Shown: in pieces, positions 1 to 11,000 of the stretch
How positions within the stretch are numbered: position 1 is the first letter of the stretch
Layout: each line of letters opens with the position of its first letter
NCBI GenBank assembly: GCA_949775045.1
Contig: OX459095.1
Location: 28,671,064-28,735,063 of the forward strand
Length of the DNA: 64,000 nt
Reading direction: 5' to 3'
DNA from: Metridium senile
Lineage: Eukaryota > Cnidaria > Anthozoa > Actiniaria > Metridiidae
Translations under genes and position numbers: made by a program
Notes under the pieces: generated by a model
The model's input: the letters and a program-made list of their open reading frames with translations, nothing else
Databases searched by the model: none
Told to the model about the DNA's origin: nothing

Positions 1-3000
1 TGCTACAAAGGTATGGAATCTTGTTGTTGTGTTTCTGATGTACTGAAGTACTGATGTCGAATCAGTCCAAAAGACGGATTCATCTATGTGTATTTCGAGT
101 TCCTTTCTAAGAGCTTTGTCCATCTCGGTGGCTAACACTGCTGCAGACAATTCGAGACGAGGGACTGTTGAAGGTCTTAAGTGAGCGAGGCGTGACTTGC
201 CCATGAGGAATGATACGTGTGTACTGCCAGTGTCGTCAATAAGTCTCAGATATGAATCTGCTCCATAAGCGTACTGAGATGCGTCGGAAAAGTTGTGTAG
301 CTCTGCACGCTTGATTTCACTGGAAGATGTTGACTTGAGGCTACGTCTTATGGCCAATTGTGAAAGTTGTGGTAACTGTTCCTTCCACGTATTCCAACCC
401 TTTAACAAGTCTTCATCATCAATCTTGTCGTCCCAGTCGAGTTGTTTTCTGCATAGATCTTGAGTTATCCTCTTGGCAGGAAGAATCACTGGTGCTAGAA
501 ATCCTAGAGGGTCATATATTGAGCTTGTAAGAGACAGAATCCCTCTCCGTGTAGCTGGCTTGTCCTTTGGTTTGACATCAAAGGTGAACTTGTCAGTGTG
601 CATGTCCCATTTTAGACCTAATGTCCTCTCAACGGGTAGTCTTTCCTTGTCCATGTCTAAATCAAGAACCTTAGCAGATCTTTCACTTTCAGGAATCGAT
701 TCTATCACTTCAGCATCATTACTCAACCACTTGGTTAGTCTAAAGCCTCCCTTCGATAGCATGTCTGTAAGTTCTTTGGCTAGGTCAACAGCTTGTTCAC
801 ATGACTTGACTGACTTCAAACAATCGTCTACGTAGAAATTGTTCTTAACGGTACTTACAGCTTCATCAGAGAAGAGTTGACTATTATCACGTGCGGTTCT
901 TTGTAGCGCATAACTGGAGCAACTCGGTGAAGAGGTGGCTCCAAATAAATGTACTTCCATGCGATAATCAACAGGATCTTTACTAAGGTCATCATCAGGC
1001 CACCACAGAAATCTGAATGCGTCGTAATCAGCTGGAGATACCTTCACTTGATGGAACATGCATTCGATGTCTGCTGCTATCGCAATTTCTTCCTGACGGA
1101 ACCTTGTTAGTACTCCTACGATGCTGTTGGTGAGGTCAGGACCGCTGAGAAGTTGGTCATTCAATGAAGTGCCTCGGAACTTGGCAGAGCAATCGTACAC
1201 CACTCTCGTCTTGTCTGGCTTATTCGGGTTGAAAACAGGATGATGTGGAAGATACCATAGAGGTTTACCTTTGACTTCAATCTCTTCTTCTGGAACTCTT
1301 CTGGCGTGACCTTTGTTGATATAGTCATGCATTGTCCCTTTATACTTCAAGAACAGTTCGTTGTCGGCTAGTAATCTTTTCTTTAACATTTTCAGACGTC
1401 GCTCGGCTAGACTACGGTTGTTAGGCAAATATGGAATTTCTTGTTTCCATGGCAATCCGACTTCGTAGTGTTCATCCTTCAACTTGACGGAACTTTCCAT
1501 TGTCTGGATTGCGTGTTTGTCTTGGCGAGACATGACTTTATCAGAAGTACTAACCACGTGGTCCATCTCCCAGAATCTTTGCACCTGGTTCAGCAGGTCA
1601 TCTTTCTCTCTTTTCTTTTCATCATCTCGTAGTTTGACAAAGCTTGACGTATGAGACGTGACTTCATTTGATGAATTGGTTGGTCCCAGTATGGTCCAGC
1701 CCAAAGGTGAACGAATAGCGTAAGGTTCTCCTACTTTTCCTCTTCTTTCTTCCAGTACCCAGAATGCTTCAGGAACGTTGCTACCGATGATCAACTTCAC
1801 TTCTTTATTCTGAAAGTCCATCAAACTTACATCGTGTAGGTGGGGCCATTGTTGAACCTCTGTATTCGTAGGAATGCTGTGGGTTGAGACATTGAGACTG
1901 TCCACGGTCCATAGTTTGTTGATCTTCAACGTGTTTTCTCCGTCCAGGGATTGAACAATTAGATTTGAAAGGTGCTGTCCGGTCTTAACACTATCCTTTC
2001 TTTCTTGCGTAGTCAGGTAAAACAGCTGCTCTTCTCCTTGAACTCCGATCTCTGATGCTAATTCTTTATCGCAGAGTGAGACGTCGGAACCATTATCGAG
2101 TAGTGCATATGTGATTACAGACTTATGAGGTCCTTGGACTTGCACGGGTATAATCCTCAGGCATATCTTCTCGTCAATCATGGACATGGTGTTAACACTG
2201 TTCACTTGAGCCTTTGTAGATGCTGTTTTAACTTCTGACCTTTCATGCTGATTTGGTGTACTGTTTCTGTTTGGAGAGTGCAGCAAGGTGTGATGACGTT
2301 TCTTACATCCTTCTACTTGACACGACGTGCTTACAAGACAACCCAGTGCGATGTGGCCAGGCTTGAAACAGTTGTTACATAGATTAAGCGACCGCATAAT
2401 CTCCGTTCGTTCACTGTAGCTCATCTTTGCAAACTTGATGCACGACTTCAACTGGTGCGGTTCCTTGCATAACGGACAGTGAAACTTCTCTTGAGTTGCT
2501 GAGGTTGTGAAGATGTACTTGTCGTTGAACACGGTTCTTGGCTTAGGAGACGGTCTTTCAATGGACTTGGGAGCAAATCTTTCATTGAACTTGGAAGGAA
2601 ATCTTTCACGGGGCTTTGGTACAGGTCTGTCATCTCTGTAAGTCCTAGTCTTACTTTCACTATACGGTTCCATTAGTAATCCGAAGATAGGATCGTTGGC
2701 CGCTCTCGCTTTCTTTTTCACAAACTGTGATATGTGGTGGATGGTAGCTCTTTCTCCACGCTGTTGTAGGTTGTCAGCTAAATCGATGAAACCTTGACGC
2801 AGATTGTAAGGTAGTCTATAGACGATTCTTCTTAAGTTGTCAGCACTGTTGATCTCTTGTATGTAACCGATTGACTCTAGAATTTGTTGGCAGTTGTTCA
2901 GTTCATCTGCGAACAGTAGGAGGGCAGAACGATCAGCAGCCTTCAGTGGAGGACCGTCCGTCAGTTGGCTTACACATTTGGCGGCAATAGTAAAGGGGTG

Positions 3001-4152
3001 ACCGAATCTTTCTTTCAAAAGCTGGCGGGCTGTTCTGTAACCTTTCGATGGGTCCATCATTGCGCAGCCTTTGATTGTCCGTTTGGCGTCGCCAGAAGTA
3101 TACTGAAGCAGGTACATCAATCGTTCACTCTCCGTCAAGGCGTTCCTTTCAATGTAATTTTCAAAACTTCTTATAAGGTTGTGGTATTCAAGCGAGTCAC
3201 CATCAAACGGTGCTAGGTCAGGTCTAGGCAAATGTATCATATGTGCCAGATTCATCATCATTGATTCGGTGTCAGTCACTTTGCTCTTTGGAAGTGAAAA
3301 TTCCTTAACATTTGGTCGAGTATCAACATTAGGATTATGAGTGCATTCATTTTTAACAACATATGGATTATCATCAATAACATAAGTTAAATCATCAATT
3401 AAATCATCATGACGTAATTCATCATTATAATTATGCATAATAGATTGTCTCTTAGTAGGTTTACTAGAGTGTTCACAAGGCTTAACATCCTTCTCAACGC
3501 CGTTTACTTCAAAGTCATTAGATAAATCTTGATGATATTCATTCATAGCAATGTTTTCTTTAGTTTGTTTACTACACGATTCTCTTGAGGATACTTTACG
3601 ATCATAATATGTTAATTCTGACTCACCACTTTCGTCATCACTGTCCTCATTGAATATTTTTACCTCGAGTCTTGCTCTTTCTAGTTTGTATTGTGCTTCC
3701 AATAATTGTCGTTGCAATTTCATTTCTTCTTCCTGCCTTATAAGATCTTGACGAAATCTCAATTGCTCCATTTCCATTTTCGCCAAAGCCTTGTTTGCTT
3801 TTAATCGTTTAATAGCTACAGAGGACGTTACACTTCCCACGTTGCTCGCTGAATCGTCCGGTTGAATTTTATTTTCCCTGATCCATGTTTTCATTCTTTG
3901 TACAAAGGTTATCTTTCTTTGTAATTGATCGTTGTAGTAGTTATTCGCCGCTTCTACATCACGTTCGTCTGTTAGAGCGTTGAAATACTCGTAGTGGCTT
4001 CTACAGAAACGCTGAAAGGTTTCCTCAACTTCGCTAACTCTTTCAGCAACAAGTTCAACATCTCCCGACACAAGTAAGCTTTCGGTGACACGATACAAGT
4101 TGGTTAGGCGTCCCACGAATCCACTCCTAGATCTTTGTTGTCGAACTGACAT
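1..4152 (-). CDS. BEL/Pao LTR-retrotransposon Gag-Pol polyprotein, truncated by window edge
   Basis: Read on the minus strand from an ATG at 4150-4152, the frame stays open for 1384 codons to base 1, with no stop seen. Order of domains: a charged coiled-coil-rich Gag-like N terminus (about 4150-2700); Cys/His zinc knuckles including CNNCFKPGH (about 2490-2300); a retropepsin/DUF1758-like protease with LLDNGSDVS near 2083-2106; a reverse transcriptase with LWYLPHHPVFNP near 1250 and the catalytic YVDD at 823-834; then the start of the Pao (A17-type) region. RNase H, integrase and the 3' LTR would lie left of the window. The intact frame suggests a young insertion, possibly still coding-competent. 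It is antisense to the sacsin gene and probably sits in one of its 5' introns. LTR boundaries were not resolved. Confidence 0.93.
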   Translation of the reverse strand, partial: MSVRQQRSRSGFVGRLTNLYRVTESLLVSGDVELVAERVSEVEETFQRFCRSHYEYFNALTDERDVEAANNYYNDQLQRKITFVQRMKTWIRENKIQPDDSASNVGSVTSSVAIKRLKANKALAKMEMEQLRFRQDLIRQEEEMKLQRQLLEAQYKLERARLEVKIFNEDSDDESGESELTYYDRKVSSRESCSKQTKENIAMNEYHQDLSNDFEVNGVEKDVKPCEHSSKPTKRQSIMHNYNDELRHDDLIDDLTYVIDDNPYVVKNECTHNPNVDTRPNVKEFSLPKSKVTDTESMMMNLAHMIHLPRPDLAPFDGDSLEYHNLIRSFENYIERNALTESERLMYLLQYTSGDAKRTIKGCAMMDPSKGYRTARQLLKERFGHPFTIAAKCVSQLTDGPPLKAADRSALLLFADELNNCQQILESIGYIQEINSADNLRRIVYRLPYNLRQGFIDLADNLQQRGERATIHHISQFVKKKARAANDPIFGLLMEPYSESKTRTYRDDRPVPKPRERFPSKFNERFAPKSIERPSPKPRTVFNDKYIFTTSATQEKFHCPLCKEPHQLKSCIKFAKMSYSERTEIMRSLNLCNNCFKPGHIALGCLVSTSCQVEGCKKRHHTLLHSPNRNSTPNQHERSEVKTASTKAQVNSVNTMSMIDEKICLRIIPVQVQGPHKSVITYALLDNGSDVSLCDKELASEIGVQGEEQLFYLTTQERKDSVKTGQHLSNLIVQSLDGENTLKINKLWTVDSLNVSTHSIPTNTEVQQWPHLHDVSLMDFQNKEVKLIIGSNVPEAFWVLEERRGKVGEPYAIRSPLGWTILGPTNSSNEVTSHTSSFVKLRDDEKKREKDDLLNQVQRFWEMDHVVSTSDKVMSRQDKHAIQTMESSVKLKDEHYEVGLPWKQEIPYLPNNRSLAERRLKMLKKRLLADNELFLKYKGTMHDYINKGHARRVPEEEIEVKGKPLWYLPHHPVFNPNKPDKTRVVYDCSAKFRGTSLNDQLLSGPDLTNSIVGVLTRFRQEEIAIAADIECMFHQVKVSPADYDAFRFLWWPDDDLSKDPVDYRMEVHLFGATSSPSCSSYALQRTARDNSQLFSDEAVSTVKNNFYVDDCLKSVKSCEQAVDLAKELTDMLSKGGFRLTKWLSNDAEVIESIPESERSAKVLDLDMDKERLPVERTLGLKWDMHTDKFTFDVKPKDKPATRRGILSLTSSIYDPLGFLAPVILPAKRITQDLCRKQLDWDDKIDDEDLLKGWNTWKEQLPQLSQLAIRRSLKSTSSSEIKRAELHNFSDASQYAYGADSYLRLIDDTGSTHVSFLMGKSRLAHLRPSTVPRLELSAAVLATEMDKALRKELEIHIDESVFWTDSTSVLQYIRNTTTRFHTFVA

Positions 4153-5287
4153 CTTTACAGCGCCGAGTAATCTTTAAATAATGTATCCACTAACTCAAAA
4201 TAAGGCCTTTTAACTTTACCCATTTACTTAAACAAATAAGAAATACAAATACATGAGTTACATTCTAGAACTAAACGAAATAAAGGCAAAAACGAACGAT
4301 AATACTTACAAGATTAGTGGCGACTTGTACACTTTTACAACTGAATATTACATAACAATTTACTTAAATACTAAATTATACGAAGCACGACGGAATTCAC
4401 GTTACGATAACTCAATACGCTAAGGACTTCAATCAAAACAACAGAACAATGAAAACAAAGAAATTCAGTACAATAATTCGTGTCTACAATCACGATTCTC
4501 TGTCACGCACCGAACTCGATTTCTTTCAAGCTCTGGCAAAATTAGAAAACAAAACACTAAAATAAGATATTTTAAATCTGGAAATATTGAGAATCAGCCT
4601 ATTTTCACACAGAAATACAATCTATTGTTTATATTTAGAAGGCAAAGTGAAGTTTCAAAAGAAAAAAAACGTAAAATACAACCAAAAAGTCACCAAAAAA
4701 CAAATCGCAAAATATATAGGACTCAAAACCGGCCAAATATAAAATTACACCAAACTTGATGATTTCAAGACTTCTACAAAAAGCATAGCTTTCCAAACGA
4801 TCCCTAAATATTGCATTCTCTAACAAAAACAACTTTGAGCATGTTTTTGCTGAAAAAAATTAAGATTACTATCAGTTTCAGCAAACGGTTTGCTTGGGAC
4901 GAACAGTTGGTGAAAATTTGTCAAAAGGACTGCAAAACGGCATAAATTTAAAACACATATGCTCCATGAGAACAAACTGGCATTTATTACAATTTTTTAC
5001 TTACAGAAAAGTGATTTTCATTCATCGTTTATCCATAAAAACTTGTTTTTATCGGCCTTTTGCAGTCCCTTTTGCATAGATTGAATTTCATTCGCACAAG
5101 TGTAGCGTGGCGTGACAGTGTTATAGGAGACCGAAATAGGAAACCAAGACGGTAACCAATCAGCGCTCGAGAACTCACATGAATGTTAGTAGGGAGAATT
5201 TTGAACAAGAATCAGTAACTTAATCGACAAAAAACGTGAAATTAAAGTGATTTAAGCTTAAATTAAATGAGCAAATATATAATAAAA
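4153..5287. other. Gene-free AT-rich stretch upstream of the BEL frame; probable leader/5' LTR zone
   Basis: No exon-like frame with splice sites was found on either strand. By position it should contain the untranslated leader and 5' LTR of the minus-strand BEL element. Because the 3' LTR is outside the window, LTR ends cannot be set by comparison. Short listed frames here look like chance. Confidence 0.4.
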
Positions 5288-5455
5288 CAAATAGAACAGT
5301 CTTTTCCGTGCTCTGTTCAGTTATAAAGCACTCAGAAAGTGAAGAGAGCACTCAAGCGCTTTCAGCTCGTGCTTCTCCCATCACTTCTTTCGTGCTCTCG
5401 TCACTTTCATCGTGCTTTATAACTGAACAGAGCACGGAAAAGCCTGTTCTATTTG
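5288..5455. repeat. Palindromic MITE, about 44-bp terminal inverted repeats
   Basis: The left end CAAATAGAACAGTCTTTTCC is mirrored by the right end ending in CTGTTCTATTTG; the arms also share a run reading GTGCTCTGTTCAGTTATAAA. The middle carries several CGTGCTCTC/GTGCTTC-like sub-repeats. No convincing target-site duplication was seen. Confidence 0.8.
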
Positions 5456-5558
5456 TTAAACGGATCATAAGATATTTGAAAAAATGAGAGCAACTTTAAC
5501 CTTGAAAACAATATTGTGTACATCAAAAATCCTGAAAGAAATATTGTACAAATTAAGT

Positions 5559-6702
5559 CACAGGCAGCCCAACTATTCTCTGTGAGGATTTTTTTTAATG
5601 ACAATAAAGTTATTTTTAACGGCGCGCGCCGAGCGAAATACATATTGAGCGCGCGGGTGGGGTTCCTGTGGTGTATTTGTTTGAAAGCTCGCGGATGGGA
5701 TACCTGTGGCTTTTAACAAGCAATTTTTCGTCAAAGTCGCGCGGTTTTGAAGAGGGAGGTAATTTGACAAGGTATGAAACTCGGTCACGTGACAAATTTA
5801 GTTTCGCGCGTAGTAAATCAGCCATGGGAGAAAATTTTAATTTTTTTCCGATTATATAAACTTTATGTTGATCTTCAACTACAGTAAAAAGTATGATAAT
5901 CTCCGACCTCAGCAAAGGGGTTAAAATTAATTTATAAAAAGGGCAGCATGGAACCGAGGTGCGCCGCAGTTTGCTAGGGCAGGGACTTCCGGTTTCAGTC
6001 GGATTTTTACAATCGTGGAGCAATCGTGAAAATATCGATCGAGCGGCGGTGTTGTGAAATAGATACCACATTCACAGAAAAAGTTGGCGATTACTTTCTT
6101 GCATTTAATTTACGGATTGTCACAAAACACAAACATTTACGTATTCTATAAACTTAAATACACTTTGAATGAAAATCTCTTCACATTGTCAAATAAACTA
6201 AAGTTATATTTCAAATAAACATGGAAATAAATTTCACATACTGATCTGTTTGTTCTTGTTGGTTTTAAAAGTGTACTCAGTGTAAATCCCTATGAGAAAA
6301 ACAACATTTTTTGTTTTAAAAGAAAAGTTTTAACAACATTTTTTTTTTTAGGCGAGTCAGTCGATTGCTTCACGGCGAACTTTCGGCGCTCGTCGTTGAA
6401 TTTCCGTGAGATTTCCGTGCCCTAGCAATCTGCGGCGCACATCTATCCATCCACGCCATCAAGTTTCAGACCTTGTATCAAGATACTACTTTCTTCGATC
6501 TTTTTGTCGTACGTGCGATTCCGCGCGACCGAAAAATTGCTTGCAAAAAAAGCCTCAGGAATCCCATCCGTGAGCTTTTCAAACAAATACACCACAGGAA
6601 CCCCAACCGCGCGCTCAATATGTATTTCGCTCGGCGCGCGGTTAAAAATAACTTTATTGTCATTAAAAAAAATCCTCAAAGAGAATAGTTGGGCTGCCTG
6701 TG
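5559..6702. mobile_element. 1.14-kb non-autonomous DNA transposon with long inverted arms and 7-bp target duplication
   Basis: Both ends start CACAGGCAGCCCAACTATTC (right end inverted) and stay nearly identical for about 180 bp, which is why short frames appear in mirror image at 5516-5716 and 6443-6679. The element is flanked by the direct repeat ATTAAGT at 5552-5558 and 6703-6709. A further GC-rich inverted block with GTGCGCCGCAG (5960-6060 and 6360-6440) extends the arm similarity. No transposase remnant was recognised. A 7- to 8-bp duplication with CA...TG ends would suit a hAT- or P-type element, but this is inference. Confidence 0.85.
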
Positions 6703-6709
6703 ATTAAGT

Positions 6710-7356
6710 GGAAAAAAAATCATGCACAGCAGCCTCAAGGGCAAAAGAAATTTATATCATGTACAAAACAATTATTGCTAATAATAATTAGCTATCAACT
6801 ATTATACGTCAATTCGCTCACAAAAAAATAGCTTATCGTAAGACTAAAATGTCGGGCCTGATTATTGGCAGGTGATTAACTGGCTTGAAAAAATCTTGAT
6901 GTTCACACAAGATTTATAGCCTGATTCGCACCCATAATCAAGCCAAACAACTGTTTGGTTCATCAGTGCGAGCCAGACAAATATCCCTGTTAGGCTCTGT
7001 CTCGCTCTTGTCATGGCTTCAAAAGCATTGTCTGGCTAGAATCACGCTTGATTCTCGCTGAGTTCACCCTTAAAGTTTTGTACGGGTACACATTACAATG
7101 AAGTTAGGAAAAAGTAGGTACACCGTTTGACATCCTGGGAAGGGTACTCCCGTACAAAATGGATAGGGGTGCTTGACGGGCCTTTTAGGGTTGAAAATAA
7201 GATCCGAGCATCAGTTTTTTTAGGGTCAGTTTTCGAACTTAAGATTATACATATATACATCAATTTTAAATTTAAACAATTGTTAAATGTGGTCGTACCT
7301 TTTTGGGTCTGAAATCAGTATTTTAGTTAATTTATGCTTATCCATTTTTTAAGGGA
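6710..7356. other. Gene-free stretch with degenerate repeat fragments
   Basis: No exon was recognised. From about 7083 there are scattered CCTTTTAGGG and GGGTAC motifs like the MITE family at 7357-7622, probably an old degraded copy. 6880-7080 has a loose set of TGATTC/CAAGCC inverted words. Confidence 0.4.
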
Positions 7357-7622
7357 CCCTTTGCCTAAATGGTAGGGGTAATCGGTGGAGGTTTTGAAAA
7401 TACCCCTAAAAGGTACACACATAATAGAAAAACTGTTAAACCTGTTGATTCCAACCCCTAAAAGTTGTGCAAAGTAAAAATAGACCTGTGCAAGTGTGGA
7501 GTTGTATGTTACATAGCTGTCTTTTGAGTCAGAACCCTGAAAGGACCCTAAAAGGTACACACAGGAAATATTTTTAACCCTAAAAGGTGCACCAACCACC
7601 CCTACCACTTGGACAAAGGGAG
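7357..7622. repeat. MITE of the CCTAAAAGGTAC family, copy 1
   Basis: The termini are CCCTTTGCCTAAATGGTAGG and ACCCCTACCACTTGG-ACAAAGGGAG, roughly complementary. Several copies of CCTAAAAGGTAC or its complement lie inside. Related copies are at 30500-30831, 56729-57021 and 63396-63648. Confidence 0.8.
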
Positions 7623-7728
7623 TCACGCCCACCCCACCATTACCCCCCAAGGATACATTGTTAGTTATGTTTCACAAATATATGGCCTGCACTCTAATGC
7701 TGGATATATACCATTTATTAATCTATTT

Positions 7729-7920
7729 AAACAATAGAGTAGTTGAATTCAAGGCATTATGCTGTGATAGTTGACTGCGGAAACTGGATGTTCAGAAAAA
7801 CAAATAGTCGCCCGAGAACACAGGCACTATGCCCTGATAGCATCCCTCCGTGGCGGGCACTATCACTATCATGATTGCCCCTCGACCAATGAGAGCGGAG
7901 GAAAATTTGGTGTTGAATTA
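7729..7920. repeat. MITE ending 18 bp upstream of a sacsin splice acceptor region
   Basis: It begins AACAATAGAGTAGTTGAATT and ends GTGTTGAATTA. Its two halves match the two inverted-repeat blocks at 50754-51067 (GGCATTATGCTGTGATAG and CCTCGACCAATGAGAGCGGA are shared). It ends at 7920, just before the acceptor at 7937-7938. Confidence 0.75.
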
Positions 7921-7938
7921 TAATATTTGTTATTTCAG

Positions 7939-8086
7939 GGTCCTGCATTGTATGCTTACAACAATGCCAAGTTTACTGCAAACGACTGGCGAGGAGTGGG
8001 TATGCTATGTGACAGCATTAAAGTGAATGACCCTACAAAAGTTGGTCGATTTGGTCTTGGATTTAAGTCTGTATTTCATATGACAG
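7939..8086 (+). CDS. SACS: Sacsin exon a: part of first Hsp90-like ATPase fold
   Basis: It encodes GPALYAYNNAKF and the glycine-rich lid GRFGLGFKSVFHMT, which continues across the intron into DLPSV. Acceptor TTTCAG ends at 7938; the donor follows ACA-G at 8086 (phase 1). The Asp-bearing N-box that should precede it is on an exon not in the window. Confidence 0.93.
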
Positions 8087-11000
8087 GTGCGATATATAAT
8101 CGTAAAATAAGGATATGAAGAATAGTTTGATAAAAAGGGTATTAGATTGACAATCATTTCACGCTAAAACAATATGTTGCTGTGTTATTTGGCGTGTTTT
8201 AACAATAAAATTGTATAGATTCAATGACTTAGACCACGCCATTAGTTTAAGTGTACGAGAAAACCCTTTTTATCAAAATATTATTCATGTATTCTGTGCG
8301 CGCTTGAATCAAACTGTTTTAACAAAAGCAAGTCTTGAATAAAGTTACCAACCTTAGTATTGACGAGTTTGGGACTTGACTTTGTCTGGCATGGTCTCCA
8401 CTGAATGCGAACTGCACCCCTCAGGAGAACAGAGACTACGTTAGTGTTCCTGTAAATTAAGAAAGATGAGCTCTATTCAAACTGACTGACTGATATATTG
8501 GCCATGGTAACGTTAGAATATAATGCAAAAATACCGCTGGAAACCAGGACGAAATTACAACCCTAGCAAGAGGATTCTGGGAGGCCGCGCCTAGCTGTCC
8601 ATCTCAATGACATGAAGAATAGTTTGATAAAAAGGGTATTAGATTGTAAGACCCCTTTTCGTTTAAAAAGCCAGCACAATCATTTCACGCTAAAACAATA
8701 CGTTGCTGTGTTATTTGGCGTGTCTTAACAATAAAATGGTATAGATTCAACGAAGTTTAAGTGTACGAGAAAACCCTTTTTATCAAAATATTCTTCATAT
8801 ATTTATATTCACCTAATTGCAAGAATAAAAAAAAATCAAATTGCCAATTTAGTTGAAGAAAGGAATATTACAAAAGAGAGGGTTCGATCTGCTAGAGTGA
8901 TCTTCTTTTGCCTTAATTAGTTCCTTTTCTACTAAATTACAAAACTCAGGACAAAGTTTTTGCAATTAGGTGTGTATTTTTTAATTCTCCAAAGTACGGT
9001 CGCCCACAAGTGTCACGGCAAAACGTTATTACTCACGGCAAATTTTTATTATTCACGACAAATCTTTTATTATTCACGGCAAATCTTTTATTTCTGACGG
9101 TAAAACTTTATTACTCACGGCAAATCTTTTATTATTCATGGCAAATCTTTTGCTATTCACGGCAAATATTTTATTTCTGACGGCAAAACTGTTATTACTC
9201 ACGGCAAAACTTAACAGAGTCTCAATATCCCGGGCAATATCAGATTGCAATAAACAGCTAAATGTTAGCAGTTTTCCAATTATCAGTTAAATCAAAAACA
9301 AAGAAATATTTATTTTCAAATTTATTACTGAATTAAAAACAAAGAAATATCAGCTATCAGTTATCCTAAAAAGACACTGAATTCTCAGTAAACCGTTATT
9401 AGGTTTAGCCGTTTCTCAGTTAACAGTTATTAAACCCCATTCCGACCCTGATTTAAGATGGCAGATGAAGTAGATCACGGCTCGAATCTTTGTTTTTATC
9501 AGTAGAGGATACGGATATGAAGAACTGAATTTTCCATATTTCAGAACGCATCACAAGATGGACATGGGTCTAACTAGCACACTAAAACAAAGCTAAAGCA
9601 GTACAAACTTCAATGAAACATTCTGGAGTTCTATTCGCAAGAACTAATAAGAAACGCTATAATGTCAATTATTTGTAAGAGCGATGAACTGGGCGTAGAG
9701 AGTGGGGGACGTTAAAATGTGAAAGAATAAAATATAAATGTGGAATTAAATATATAATAAAACGAATAATGTAAATAGAAAGGGAGAGAAACATTTTGAT
9801 TATATTTTGATTTAATTATAAGAAATGTTTAAATAGTAAATGTACATTAGTAATAAATCGAACAAAAGTATAGAAAAATAGAATTAAAACGACAGGGTAA
9901 AAGATAAACGAGTAATGAAAAATGAAAAAGAAAGAAATTAGGCATGGATGGTGGTATATAGAATAACGGAAGAAATAAAGGAGGTGGTAAAATAAAAAAA
10001 AGGATGATATGAATAATAAAATAAAAATAATAAAAGAATGCCAGGCGAAAAGAGAAATAATAAGTAGAAAAAATGATAATGGAATAAACGGTATAGGTGT
10101 GATATAAAGATAAATGTAAAGATAAGAAAACATTGTATATAAAAAAATAATAAAAGGAAGCAGAAAAAACTATGATAAAAAATATAAATAAACTGACGAA
10201 GAAGAAAAATATGGGTAAAATAGAATGAAAAATGGAAAGAATATAATAACAGACACACATGAAAAAAGGGGATGGGAGGGGGAAGAGGAATGGCGAAAGA
10301 AAAGACAATGAGAAAAGCAAAAGGGAAATGAGAATATTGTGGTAAAGATATAAATTTAGTGAGAAAAATCAGGAGCCCATGGAAAAATATAAAATAAACA
10401 ATAAAAAAGATGAATAAATAAAAGATTTGCCGTGAATAATAAAAGATTTGCCGTGAATAATAAAAGATTTGCCGTGAATAATAAAAGATTTGCCGTGAAT
10501 AATAAAAGATTTGCCGTGAATAATAAAAGATTTGCCGTGAATAATAAAAGATTTGCCGTGAATAATAAAAGATTTGCCGTGAATAATAAAAGATTTACCG
10601 TGAATAATAAAAGATTTGCCGTGAATAATAAAAGATTTGCCGTGAATAATAAAAGATTTGCCGTGAATAATAAAAGATTTGCCGTGAGTAATAAAGTTTT
10701 GCCGTGACACTTGTGGGCCACCGTACCAAAGTGATAATAATATACATATATATATATTTTTGTAATATGGTAACTCAAGTGAGTAAAAGAAGGAGAAAGG
10801 GCAAAAAATAGAAACCAATAGCATTTTTCACGGTTAAATTAGAAATAGATATTGCAAAGCCTTGAGGGATACAAATGCGGACAAACTTTGTAAAAAACTG
10901 AAAGGCTTCGATAAGAAGAAAATGAAGATAAATATCAGTCGAGAAAACGTAGTTTTCCAATGAATTAGAAACAGCAAGACAAAAAAATATTGTTGCAGTA

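Noticed and set aside
4320..5117. 5' LTR of the BEL element at specific bounds
   Set aside because: TG...CA-like ends can be picked out, but without the 3' LTR there is nothing to compare, so no boundary is claimed.
9816..10320. Hydrophobic minus-strand frames resembling membrane proteins
   Set aside because: Low-complexity AT-rich DNA at the centre of a non-autonomous element.
10356..10824. Repeat proteins HGKSFII, LLLFTAN and NNKRFAV
   Set aside because: Translations of the 18-bp satellite in different frames.
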